Positions 1 to 7,059 of a stretch of 8,868 nucleotides of DNA are shown here, in pieces. The DNA lies in the NCBI GenBank assembly GCA_964523675.1, contig CAZFZT010000106.1:1-8868 (forward strand), given 5' to 3'. This DNA is from CAZFZT01 sp964523675. Lineage in GTDB: Bacteria; Planctomycetota; Phycisphaerae; Phycisphaerales; SM1A02. Positions within the stretch are counted from its first letter, which is position 1, and every line of letters starts with the position of its first letter. The position numbers and the translations under genes were made by a program. A model generated the notes under the pieces. The model saw only the letters and a list, made by a program, of their open reading frames with translations, was not told where the DNA came from and made no database searches.

Positions 1-1236
1 GCAATGCCGATTCCTGAAGATCGTTCGCATCTCGATCGCGCCTATGCCGATGCGATGCAGCGGGCATGGGAGCAGTTTCCCGATGATCCGGATGTCGGCG
101 CGCTGTTTGCAGAGTCGATGATGAACCTTCAGCCGTGGGATCTCTGGACCAAGGACGGCCGGCCCAAAGGGCGCACCCTTGAGATTGTCGCAACGCTTGA
201 GCGCGTGATGGAACTCGATGAGCATCATCCGGGAGCGAATCACTTTTACATTCATGCGGTCGAGGCCTCGCCAGAGCCGGAGCGGGCAGTCGCAGCGGCG
301 GAGCGACTGGGCTCGCTCGTGCCGGGTTCAGGGCATCTGGTTCATATGCCAGCACACATCTTCGCGCGTGTCGGCAGATGGGCCGATGCATCTGATGCAA
401 ATGAGCAAGCGATCAAGGCCGACCGTGCATACTTTGCGGTCGCGCCCGAGCCGGACTTTTATGCGCTGTATTACGTTCATAACTTCCACTTCCTGGCATG
501 GACCGCCATGATGGAAGGGCGCTTTGAAACCGCGCTGCGAGCGGCCCGCGAACTTGAGCGCGACATTCCGGAGCCGTTCCTGCGCGAGTGGACGTTCATT
601 GCAGACGGCTTCACGCCGGTTGAGTATCACGTTTTGATCCGTTTCGGCAAGTGGGAAGAGATTCTCAAGCAGCCCGAGCCGGATGCATACCGCCTGCTCA
701 AGCGCGCCCATCGGCATTATGCACGGGGTATTGCGCTTGCGAACCTCGGCAGGACCTCCGAAGCGCGGCAGGAACTCGCATCGTTTGAGCGGCTGGCGAG
801 AGAGATTCCGGAGGATTGGAAGATCGTCGAGAACTCCGCTGCGGATGTGAATGCGATTGCGCGGCAGATGCTCAGAGGCGAGATTGCTTACCACGAGGGT
901 GATGTAGAAGAAGCGTTCGCGCTGCTGCGTGAGGGCGTCGCGCTTGAGGAGCAGTTGAACTACGACGAGCCGCCGGGTTGGATGCAGCCGGTACGTCATG
1001 CGCTCGGCGCGCTGCTTCTGGCGGAAGGCCGAGCCGCTGGCGCAGAGGAGGTCTATCGCGCCAACCTGCGCCGGCACCCAAAGAACGCATGGGGCCTGCT
1101 GGGTCTTTCGCAGGCGCTTGCTGCACAAGGCCGGCAGGATGAATCGCAACAGTTGCAGAGTGAACTTGCAATGGCATGGGCTCGCGCCGATGTGCAGGCC
1201 AAGGCGTCGTGCTACTGCCATCCGGATGCGCGGTGA
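1..1236 (+). CDS. Tetratricopeptide-repeat protein, 5'-truncated by window edge
   Basis: The reading frame is open at base 1 and stops with TGA at 1234-1236, so only the last 411 residues are seen. The ATG at 4 is probably internal, because the protein enters mid-domain with a PEDR...LDRAYADAM stretch. Helix-pair repeats of TPR type recur: around 330-430 (GHLVHMPAHIFARVGRW then ADASDANEQAIKAD), 706-810 (ARGIALANLGRTSEARQEL), 868-950 (GEIAYHEGDVEEAFALLREG) and 985-1180 (LGALLLAEGRAAGAEEVYRAN, then LGLSQALAAQGRQDESQQL). Further motifs are NLQPWDLWT near 127-150, HHPGANHFYIHAVE at 223-264 and a C-terminal ASCYC. I recognise this as a family of large TPR proteins seen in planctomycetes and other environmental bacteria, with no firmly known function to my knowledge. 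TPRs normally mediate protein contacts; the conserved His and Cys could bind metal (inference). It converges with the next gene, 11 bp away. TPR assignment is sure, role is not. Confidence 0.9.
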   Translation, partial: AMPIPEDRSHLDRAYADAMQRAWEQFPDDPDVGALFAESMMNLQPWDLWTKDGRPKGRTLEIVATLERVMELDEHHPGANHFYIHAVEASPEPERAVAAAERLGSLVPGSGHLVHMPAHIFARVGRWADASDANEQAIKADRAYFAVAPEPDFYALYYVHNFHFLAWTAMMEGRFETALRAARELERDIPEPFLREWTFIADGFTPVEYHVLIRFGKWEEILKQPEPDAYRLLKRAHRHYARGIALANLGRTSEARQELASFERLAREIPEDWKIVENSAADVNAIARQMLRGEIAYHEGDVEEAFALLREGVALEEQLNYDEPPGWMQPVRHALGALLLAEGRAAGAEEVYRANLRRHPKNAWGLLGLSQALAAQGRQDESQQLQSELAMAWARADVQAKASCYCHPDAR

Positions 1237-1247
1237 GGATGACTGGA

Positions 1248-1685
1248 TCACCCACCGTTGGATAGTGAGTGCTTATGTTCTCGCAAGTGAGCGTGGAGCC
1301 GTTCCATGACAACTTGCGAAGTCGCCAGGTCGCCGAAGATCGTGACCCGAACTCCGATTCGGGTCACCTTCGGCGTTCTGCGCGTCATGCTGATGCGAAT
1401 GTCCGGCCCGCCATCTTCCTGAGCCATGATGTACGCGCTGCGCTCGTTGAGACGCTCGATCTTCACCTCGGCTTCAATGTCGCGCATGGCTGCATGGGCC
1501 GCTTCATAGACCGTTTCAAGATCAGCGAAGACCGCTTCGCGCAGTTCGCCACGCACCCATGCGGATGACCCTGCCTCAGCCGCAGCAAGTCCCGCGCTGG
1601 CTGCAACGGCAATCGGAACAGCGCAGCCGGTCATGGCCGTCAAGGAGCAGGCGAGCGTGAGAAGCGTAGCGGCGCGTGCAATCAC
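1248..1685 (-). CDS. Small DUF3568-type lipoprotein
   Basis: A 145-residue protein read from GTG at 1685-1683. This start gives a compact lipoprotein signal: a short basic N-terminus (IARAA), a hydrophobic stretch and the lipobox M-T-G-C with Cys21 as the lipidated residue; Ala at +2. The same frame could open at a TTG at 1748, but that adds 21 residues of non-signal sequence inside the upstream peptidase gene. After the lipobox comes an Ala/Gly-rich segment (res 22-41), then an alpha/beta body: VRGELREAVFADLETVYEAA (44-63), an I-E-A-E-V-K strand, ERSAYIMAQ, IRISMTRRTPKVTRIGVRV and a C-terminal helix. This matches the DUF3568 family of small exported proteins of unknown function, as I recall it. 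Only one base separates it from the TGA of the S9 peptidase upstream, with no Shine-Dalgarno, so translation is probably coupled. Residues 104-119 are encoded by a long inverted repeat. Confidence 0.8.
   Translation of the reverse strand: MIARAATLLTLACSLTAMTGCAVPIAVAASAGLAAAEAGSSAWVRGELREAVFADLETVYEAAHAAMRDIEAEVKIERLNERSAYIMAQEDGGPDIRISMTRRTPKVTRIGVRVTIFGDLATSQVVMERLHAHLREHKHSLSNGG
1331..1375. repeat. Long imperfect inverted repeat inside the lipoprotein gene
   Basis: Outer arms CGCCGAAG (1331-1338) and CTTCGGCG (1368-1375) pair perfectly. Inner arms GTGACCCGAA (1342-1351) and TTCGGGTCAC (1358-1367) also pair perfectly. The only interruptions are a 3-nt bulge ATC (1339-1341) and a 6-nt loop (1352-1357). 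The result is 18 base pairs in one hairpin. No T-run follows on either strand, so it is not a classical intrinsic terminator. It encodes residues 104-119 of the lipoprotein, a probable beta-strand region with its own rough symmetry (KVTRIGVRVTIFG). Confidence 0.85.
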
Positions 1686-1686
1686 A

Positions 1687-3852
1687 TCAGGTTGTACGCC
1701 GCTTCTTCGGCCCAAGCCACCTGTCCCACCACTCCAAAAGTTGCGCAAGCCGGTGCAGGCGCAGGTCCGGCGGGCCGCAACGGCTCATGCCGTGACTGGT
1801 TTCGCGCGGATACCTGATGAAGCGAGTCGGCACCTTCTTATGTTTCAAGACGGTGAACACCTGCTCCGCCTGTTCGACATTGCACCGTAGATCACCTTCG
1901 CTGTGAATGATGAGCGTGGGCGTTCTGGCGTTGCCGAGGTACTTGAGCGGGCTCATCTCCCAGAGTTTGTCCGGCCGGTCCCATGAGTTGCCCGGCCAGT
2001 AGCGGTCCGGCTCATCATAGAAATCGCTGGTGCCGAACATGCTCACGAGGTTTGACACGCAGCGATCGGTGATCGCGCCGGCAAAGTCATTCGTGTGGCC
2101 GATGACCCAGTTCGTCATGTACCCGCCGTAAGAACCGCCCATCACACCCATGCGCTTCGCGTCAACATCGGAGCGCGACTTCATGAATGCCGTCACGGCT
2201 TGAATGTCCATCCAATCCTTTCCACCCCACGAACTGCGAATTGCAGCGCAGTGTTCTCGGCCGTAGCCCTTGGAGCCGCGCGGATTGGAGTAGAACACGA
2301 TGTACCCTTGCGCTGCGAGCAACTGGAACTCGTGAAAGAACCCCATGCCGTACTGCGCGTGCGGCCCGCCGTGAATCTCCAGAATTGCCGGGTACTTCTT
2401 TCCCTTCTTGTATCCCGGCGGCCTCATCATCCAGACATGAACCGTGTGGCGGTCCTCGGCCTTGATCCAATGCTCCTCCGGCTGAGCGAGGTCGATCTCT
2501 TCGAGCAGCGGCTTGTTGAGATTCGTCAGTTGTTTGCTTCGTGAGCGGCCCTTTGCGACGCGCGCGATGTGAACTTCATCAAGTTGCGTCGCGTTGCCGT
2601 AAATCAGCGCGAGGGTTTTCCCATCCGCTGAGAGGTTCCCCATTTGATGCGCGCAGCATCCGGTCGTGTGGAACGTGATCTTTTGATTCCCGCGGGTTGC
2701 GATGGAGGCGATGTGCGTCTCTCCATGCCAGCCGATCTGCATGAAGATGCGTTTGGATTCGCGCGACCATTGAAGGTTCGCACCGAAACTGACTTCCGAT
2801 GAATCAGAGAGGGCAACGGCCATGAGGCAGTAGTCTTCGCCGCTCGTCAGATTTCTCGCGCCCCCTTTGACCGCGTCGCACACATACAAGTCGAGATTGT
2901 CTGTGCCATACACCGGATCCTTGTCCTCGCGGCCGGCCCATGCGATGGACCGACCGTCAGGCGACCACTTGACACATGTCTTTGAGCCATCAGGCACACC
3001 CGGCACTTTCGCAACCTTGCCGGTGCGCACGTCGAGGCGGATGATCTCATCCTTCCATGGCTTGACCATGGCGTTGCGATCGCGGTTGGTCACGATGGCG
3101 ATCTGCTTCCCATCAGGTGAGAAGTCAAAGTCAAAAAAGCCGAGTACATCCTTGTCGTACACCTTCCGGTGCGCGCCTGTCTGCGCATCAACGAGGTAGA
3201 GGTGATAGCGTGCTGCGCCGAAGTACCCATCGCCATCCAGCCGGTACCACCAATCATCGATCACACGCGGCGGCGTGGAAAGTCCCTTCTTCTCACGATC
3301 CTTCGTCGCTTCCTGCGTCCACTCCGGCTCGGTCGCGCGGAACTTCACCGCAATCGACTTCCCGTCAGGTGACCACTGGAATGTGGCGATTGACCCTTCG
3401 GGAAACTTCGTGAGCGAGCGCGCTTCGCCTCCCGCGGCATCGATGATGAACAGTTGCGCTCTCTTGTCCTCACGCCCGGAGATGAACGCGATGCGCGAAC
3501 CGTCGGGGGACCATCTGCCGTGGCCGTCCTTCTTCCCGCTGGTGAACGGCCGCGCCTTTGTTCTTCCATCCGCGCCCACAATCCAAAGATTCGTTTCATA
3601 CTTGTTCTTCTCTCCCACCCGTTTGTGCGTGAAGAGCACGCACGAGCCGTCGGGCGAGACCTGCGGATCACTTACGATCTGGAACTTCAGCAGATCATCC
3701 GCGGTCATCAACCGATGATGCGCTGCGTTTCGCTTGCTTTTTGCACTCGCGGGGCCCGGCTCACGCTTGCGGCGGGATCGCTTCGCCGCACCATCCCGGC
3801 TCGGTTTGGCAAAGTCAATCGTCTTCGTCCTCGTCTGTGTGAGTGTGGTCAT
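1687..3852 (-). CDS. S9 family peptidase, acylaminoacyl-peptidase (YuxL)-like
   Basis: 721 residues from ATG at 3852. The N-terminal half carries PD40/WD40-like propeller repeats, each marked by a W/FSPDG-type motif: VSPDGS (res ~65), RWSPDGS (~113), QWSPDGK (~159), DFSPDGK (~243), KWSPDGR (~295), then degenerate LQWSRESK (~360) and NLSADGK (~406), consistent with seven blades. The C-terminal half is an alpha/beta hydrolase: HGGPH at 494-498 (oxyanion side), nucleophile Ser574 in GGSYGG, Asp654 in SEGDLRC and His687 in ETSHGMS complete the triad. It closely resembles Bacillus YuxL and acylaminoacyl peptidases, which cut short or N-acylated peptides admitted through the propeller. There is no signal peptide, so it is probably cytoplasmic. 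Residues ~18-48 form a Lys/Arg-rich extension missing from YuxL; ATG at 3708 (M-T-A-D-D-L) would be a shorter start. Neither start has a clear Shine-Dalgarno. It is the first gene of a likely two-gene unit with the lipoprotein. Confidence 0.93.
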   Translation of the reverse strand: MTTLTQTRTKTIDFAKPSRDGAAKRSRRKREPGPASAKSKRNAAHHRLMTADDLLKFQIVSDPQVSPDGSCVLFTHKRVGEKNKYETNLWIVGADGRTKARPFTSGKKDGHGRWSPDGSRIAFISGREDKRAQLFIIDAAGGEARSLTKFPEGSIATFQWSPDGKSIAVKFRATEPEWTQEATKDREKKGLSTPPRVIDDWWYRLDGDGYFGAARYHLYLVDAQTGAHRKVYDKDVLGFFDFDFSPDGKQIAIVTNRDRNAMVKPWKDEIIRLDVRTGKVAKVPGVPDGSKTCVKWSPDGRSIAWAGREDKDPVYGTDNLDLYVCDAVKGGARNLTSGEDYCLMAVALSDSSEVSFGANLQWSRESKRIFMQIGWHGETHIASIATRGNQKITFHTTGCCAHQMGNLSADGKTLALIYGNATQLDEVHIARVAKGRSRSKQLTNLNKPLLEEIDLAQPEEHWIKAEDRHTVHVWMMRPPGYKKGKKYPAILEIHGGPHAQYGMGFFHEFQLLAAQGYIVFYSNPRGSKGYGREHCAAIRSSWGGKDWMDIQAVTAFMKSRSDVDAKRMGVMGGSYGGYMTNWVIGHTNDFAGAITDRCVSNLVSMFGTSDFYDEPDRYWPGNSWDRPDKLWEMSPLKYLGNARTPTLIIHSEGDLRCNVEQAEQVFTVLKHKKVPTRFIRYPRETSHGMSRCGPPDLRLHRLAQLLEWWDRWLGPKKRRTT

Positions 3853-3909
3853 AGTCACAAGCAGGATATCGCAGCCGCGCTGCTGTGTCCTGTGCGTTAC
3901 GATGCCGCC
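3853..3909. promoter_or_regulatory. 57-bp divergent spacer between the S9 peptidase and ArgE-like genes
   Basis: Any local promoters for the two divergent genes must lie here or overlap their 5' ends. I see no convincing -35/-10 pair and no good Shine-Dalgarno for either gene; the closest -10-like hexamer on + is TACGAT at 3898-3903, without a matching -35. The assignment follows from the layout, not from a recognised motif. Confidence 0.35.
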
Positions 3910-5100
3910 GTGCCTGAAACCCTTCTCAGCCGCAAAACGCCGCTCTCCGATGAGGAACTGCTTGGCAACTTGATCGCCTTTGACTCGACGAGTTACAGGT
4001 CGAACAAACCGATTGTGGAGTTCATCGGCGATTATCTGGCAGGGCCGGGCATTGAAACTATCCGCAATGCAAGCGAAGACGGCTCGAAGGAGAACATCAT
4101 CGCCATCGCCGGGCCTCAAGCGATCGATGACCATCCGCGCGATGGCCTGATTCTTTGCGGCCACCTCGATACGGTGCCGGCTGATGAACCGGACTGGGCG
4201 AGCGACCCGTTTACGCTGACGAAACGCGATGGCCGCTTCATCGCGCGCGGCAGTGCGGATATGAAGGGCTTCGACGCCCTTGCGATCAACCTGCTGCGCA
4301 GCATCGATGCATCGCGACTGCAAGCGCCGCTTGTGTTGCTGCTCACCTACGACGAGGAACTCGGCTCGCTCGGCGCGAAACGATTGGTCGAGACCTGGCC
4401 GGATGACCGCCCCCTGCCCCGCAGCGCGATCATCGGCGAGCCGACTTCGCTCGAAGCGGTTCGCATGCACAAAGGACATCTCAAGATGCGCATCACCTTG
4501 CGGGGAAAGGCAGCGCATTCGGGTTCGCCGCATCTTGGCGCAAATGCGATCGAGCCCGCATGGGAAGTGCTCTGCGGCCTCGCTGAGATGCGCAAGCACT
4601 TACAGGCCAAACGCACGACGACGAGTCACTTCTTTCCCGAAGTTCCGTTCTCGGTCGTTACAGCCGCGCGAATTGCCGGCGGCGATGCGCTCAACGTCAT
4701 TCCCGACACCTGCGAGATTGATATCGGCATTCGGCTCCTGCCGGGACAGGTCTCAGAAGCGGCAATAACGATGGTCGAAGGCATCACGCGATCGATCACG
4801 CTGCCGACCGGCGTGAGCATTGACGTCACTGTGCTCGGCGACAATCCCCCGCTGCTGACCGAAGATGATGCGCCGATACACCGCGCGCTCTGCAACGTGC
4901 TGCAACAGCGCGAATCGCGCGGCGTCTCGTTCGCCAGCGACGCCGGGTGGCTTTCCACACTCGGCATCGATTGCGTCCTCTTCGGCCCGGGCACGATTGA
5001 AGTGGCGCATAAGCCGAATGAGTCATTGCCAATCGATGAGTTCGTCCGGGCGCGGCAGCATCTGGAACACATCATCAACACGCAATGTGGCGATGGATGA
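3910..5100 (+). CDS. argE: M20 family metallo-deacylase, acetylornithine deacetylase (ArgE)-like
   Basis: 396 residues from GTG at 3910, close to the ~385 usual for ArgE. The frame is open further upstream, but that part is antisense to the S9 gene and lacks family similarity. Two-metal site residues are all in place: His85 and Asp87 in CGHLDTVP, Asp117 in SADMKG, Glu149 (general base) and Glu150 in TYDEELG, Glu177 in GEPTS, and His367 in EVAHKPNESL. The dimerisation domain begins near 190 with HKGHLKMRITLRGKAAHSG and includes His203. The GPGTIE...AHKP motif is typical of the ArgE branch, where the enzyme hydrolyses N2-acetyl-ornithine to ornithine and acetate; related M20 members act on other N-acyl-amino acids. 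No other arginine genes are visible, and the neighbour across 57 bp is an acylaminoacyl-peptidase-like gene, so a broader N-acyl-amino-acid deacylase is possible. Family is certain, substrate is not. A GTG at 3892 is an alternative start; neither start has a strong Shine-Dalgarno. Confidence 0.87.
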   Translation: MPETLLSRKTPLSDEELLGNLIAFDSTSYRSNKPIVEFIGDYLAGPGIETIRNASEDGSKENIIAIAGPQAIDDHPRDGLILCGHLDTVPADEPDWASDPFTLTKRDGRFIARGSADMKGFDALAINLLRSIDASRLQAPLVLLLTYDEELGSLGAKRLVETWPDDRPLPRSAIIGEPTSLEAVRMHKGHLKMRITLRGKAAHSGSPHLGANAIEPAWEVLCGLAEMRKHLQAKRTTTSHFFPEVPFSVVTAARIAGGDALNVIPDTCEIDIGIRLLPGQVSEAAITMVEGITRSITLPTGVSIDVTVLGDNPPLLTEDDAPIHRALCNVLQQRESRGVSFASDAGWLSTLGIDCVLFGPGTIEVAHKPNESLPIDEFVRARQHLEHIINTQCGDG

Positions 5101-5116
5101 ATGCATGGTCGGTAGA

Positions 5117-5145
5117 GCGCTCCGCTTCGCGTTGCGGCTCAGCGC
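5117..5145. terminator. Possible weak hairpin between convergent genes
   Basis: GCGCT (5117-5121) pairs with AGCGC (5141-5145), and CCGC (5122-5125) pairs with GCGG (5134-5137); a 3-nt bulge (CTC) lies on one side and the loop is 8 nt. It sits in the 63-bp gap between the ends of the ArgE-like and DUF885 genes, where a bidirectional terminator would be expected. There is no T-run on either strand, so it could be chance pairing in GC-rich DNA. Confidence 0.25.
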
Positions 5146-5163
5146 ATGCGCAAATACTGGGAT

Positions 5164-6996
5164 TCACTTCTGCGATTCAATCCACTCATTCACCCGCCGC
5201 TCCAGCACCGGCAGCGGGACTGCGCCGGCGAGGAGCACCACATCATGAAACGCGCGGATGTCGAAATCGTCACCCAGCGCTTCCTCCGCCCTGCTGCGCA
5301 GTTCGCGAATTTTGAGTTCACCGATCTTGTACGCCGTCGCCTGACCCGGCCAGGCGATGTACCGGTCGATCTCGTTGATGATGTTGAGCTCTGAAAGCGC
5401 GGTGTTGCGCTTCATAAACTCGATGCCCTGCTCGCGCGACCAGCCGAGAACGTGCATGCCGGGATCGACGACCAGCCGGCAAGCGCGCCACATCTCATAG
5501 AGCAAACGGCCGAAGTCGTCATACGGATCTTCATACAGCCCCATCTCGATGCCAAGCCGCTCCGAATAAAGCGCCCATCCCTCCCCGAACGCGGTGAACC
5601 ACGCTTCGCGGCGGAACTCGGGAACGTCCTCGATCTCCTGCGCCAGCGCGATCTGAAGGTGATGGCCGGGCGCCGCTTCATGCATGGCCAGTGCGATCAT
5701 TTCGTATTTCGGGCGCTGATCAAGCGCGTAGGTGTTTGCATAAAAGAAGCCGGCCTGCGCGTTGCGGATGTCGCCCCGCTGGTAGTAGGCGGTCGTCTGC
5801 GTGGGCGCCATGAAGCGCGGAATCTCGCGCACGCCATACGGAAGCCGGGGGAGGGTGTTGAAGTATTCGGGCAGATGGCCGTCGACTTCCTTGCAGATCG
5901 CGCGGTACCCGGCGATCAGATCCTCCGCTGTTTCATGATAAAAGCGCGGATCGGTGCGCAGGTAATGAATGAACGCATCGAAGAGTTCTTCGTCCGCCAG
6001 CTCACTTGCGCCGGCGTGAATCTCCATGAAGTCAGAGCGTCGAATGACTTCCATCATTTCAGCGCGGATGCGATTGACTTCAGCAAGCCCCAGTTGATGA
6101 ATCTCCCGCGCGGTCATCTCAGTGGTGGTCATCACGGCGATCTGGTGGTTGTAATACGCCTCGCCATCGGGCCAGCCGTCCTCCCCGACTGTAGCTGTCG
6201 ATTCCCGCGCACCGGGCAGATACTCCTCGGTGAGAAACTCGCCAAAGCGCGCGATCGCACCTCGCACCATGGGGAACGAGACTTCTTCAAACCTGCTGCG
6301 GATGCGCTCGCGATCCTCCTGCGCCAATGACAGCGGCATGCGATTGATCGGCTTGCGCAGTTCATTCAAGCCGCCGCCTTCGAGCAGCGCGTGAAACTGC
6401 ATCGGAATACCCTCAAGCACGATGCGCGGCGGGGTGCGGCCTTCTTCAAGACCGATGCGCATCAGCGTGATGGCGTTGTCGATCATCTGCGGTGTCTGTT
6501 CGAGCCGCTTCAGGTAGTTCTCATAGTCGAGCGCCGACGAAAAGCGCACGCGCTCCGCCATCTGGGCGATGCGCTGGTGCGGCCCGCTGCGGCCGCTCAC
6601 CGGCGCGAGGAACGTGCGGTGGCGATGACCTTCGATCGACCGCAGAAGATCGAGCTCGAAGAGTTCGTAGTTGATGAGCTCCTGCTCATCGAGTTCGCCG
6701 CGCGAGATTTCTCGCAGCCGCTCCAGATGTTCGCTGGTCTTCTGATATCGCCATTCGATGGCAGCGAGCGAGTTGTCAGTGATGCGGTCGGCGCCCGAGT
6801 AGTCGCCGCGCGCCATGGCCCACTCGGGGTGCTCTTCCATGAGCCACCGATGCCGCTCTTCGAAGAGCGCGTGCAGGCGGTCCGCCGCGTCATCGGCTGG
6901 GGCGGCGGCGGGCGCCATAGGAGCCGCTCGAACAGGATGCGACGCGGCGAGCAGAATGAAGAGCGCGCAGAGAACGATTGAGGCAAGCCATTGCAT
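5164..6996 (-). CDS. Secreted DUF885 family protein, putative metallopeptidase
   Basis: 610 residues from ATG at 6996. The N-terminus is a signal peptide: a hydrophobic core WLASIVLCALFILLAA (3-18) and a likely cut after V-R-A (res ~24), followed by an Ala/Pro-rich linker. The body is almost all helical, as in DUF885 proteins, and its length is typical. The diagnostic active-site motif is HEAAPGHH (His439, Glu440, His445), a variant of the HExxH zinc motif, followed by GEGWALYSERLG (Glu472, Glu479), which probably supplies the third ligand. DUF885 members are usually placed near the gluzincin-type peptidases, but substrates are poorly known. Export plus this motif suggests cleavage of small peptides in the periplasm. 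It converges with the ArgE-like gene and starts 63 bp after the DNRLRE gene on the same strand, so the two could be co-transcribed. No Shine-Dalgarno is evident before the ATG. Family call is firm; the enzymatic role is inferred. Confidence 0.92.
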   Translation of the reverse strand: MQWLASIVLCALFILLAASHPVRAAPMAPAAAPADDAADRLHALFEERHRWLMEEHPEWAMARGDYSGADRITDNSLAAIEWRYQKTSEHLERLREISRGELDEQELINYELFELDLLRSIEGHRHRTFLAPVSGRSGPHQRIAQMAERVRFSSALDYENYLKRLEQTPQMIDNAITLMRIGLEEGRTPPRIVLEGIPMQFHALLEGGGLNELRKPINRMPLSLAQEDRERIRSRFEEVSFPMVRGAIARFGEFLTEEYLPGARESTATVGEDGWPDGEAYYNHQIAVMTTTEMTAREIHQLGLAEVNRIRAEMMEVIRRSDFMEIHAGASELADEELFDAFIHYLRTDPRFYHETAEDLIAGYRAICKEVDGHLPEYFNTLPRLPYGVREIPRFMAPTQTTAYYQRGDIRNAQAGFFYANTYALDQRPKYEMIALAMHEAAPGHHLQIALAQEIEDVPEFRREAWFTAFGEGWALYSERLGIEMGLYEDPYDDFGRLLYEMWRACRLVVDPGMHVLGWSREQGIEFMKRNTALSELNIINEIDRYIAWPGQATAYKIGELKIRELRSRAEEALGDDFDIRAFHDVVLLAGAVPLPVLERRVNEWIESQK

Positions 6997-7059
6997 GCCG
7001 CAAAGGGTAATCGATCAGGGAGTGCCCTCCAAGCAGAGGCGTTGCCGTTTGCAGACGCG

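Noticed and set aside
328..1251. 307-codon minus-strand ORF opposite the TPR gene
   Set aside because: Its Cys/Arg/Leu-rich composition shows no recognisable domain, while the opposite strand encodes clear TPR motifs.
1686..1748. TTG start at 1748 for the lipoprotein gene
   Set aside because: It would place 21 residues before the signal peptide and overlap the peptidase gene; the GTG at 1685 gives a normal lipoprotein signal.
3454..3909. In-frame upstream extension of the ArgE-like ORF
   Set aside because: It is antisense to the S9 propeller, and ArgE-like similarity begins only after the GTG at 3910, which gives the usual family length.
3853..4599. In-frame upstream extension of the S9 peptidase ORF, antisense to the ArgE-like gene
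   Set aside because: The added 249 codons mirror the coding strand of a clear M20 enzyme with all catalytic residues. The extension shows no peptidase similarity, and long antisense frames are common at this GC content.
5452..6330. 292-codon plus-strand ORF opposite the DUF885 gene
   Set aside because: It shadows a well-supported DUF885 frame with signal peptide and active-site motif; no domain is recognisable in the ORF itself.
6997..7059. Possible terminator or promoter between the DNRLRE and DUF885 genes
   Set aside because: Only a 4-bp GGAG/CTCC stem and weak hexamers are present, with no T-run and no properly spaced -35/-10 pair.
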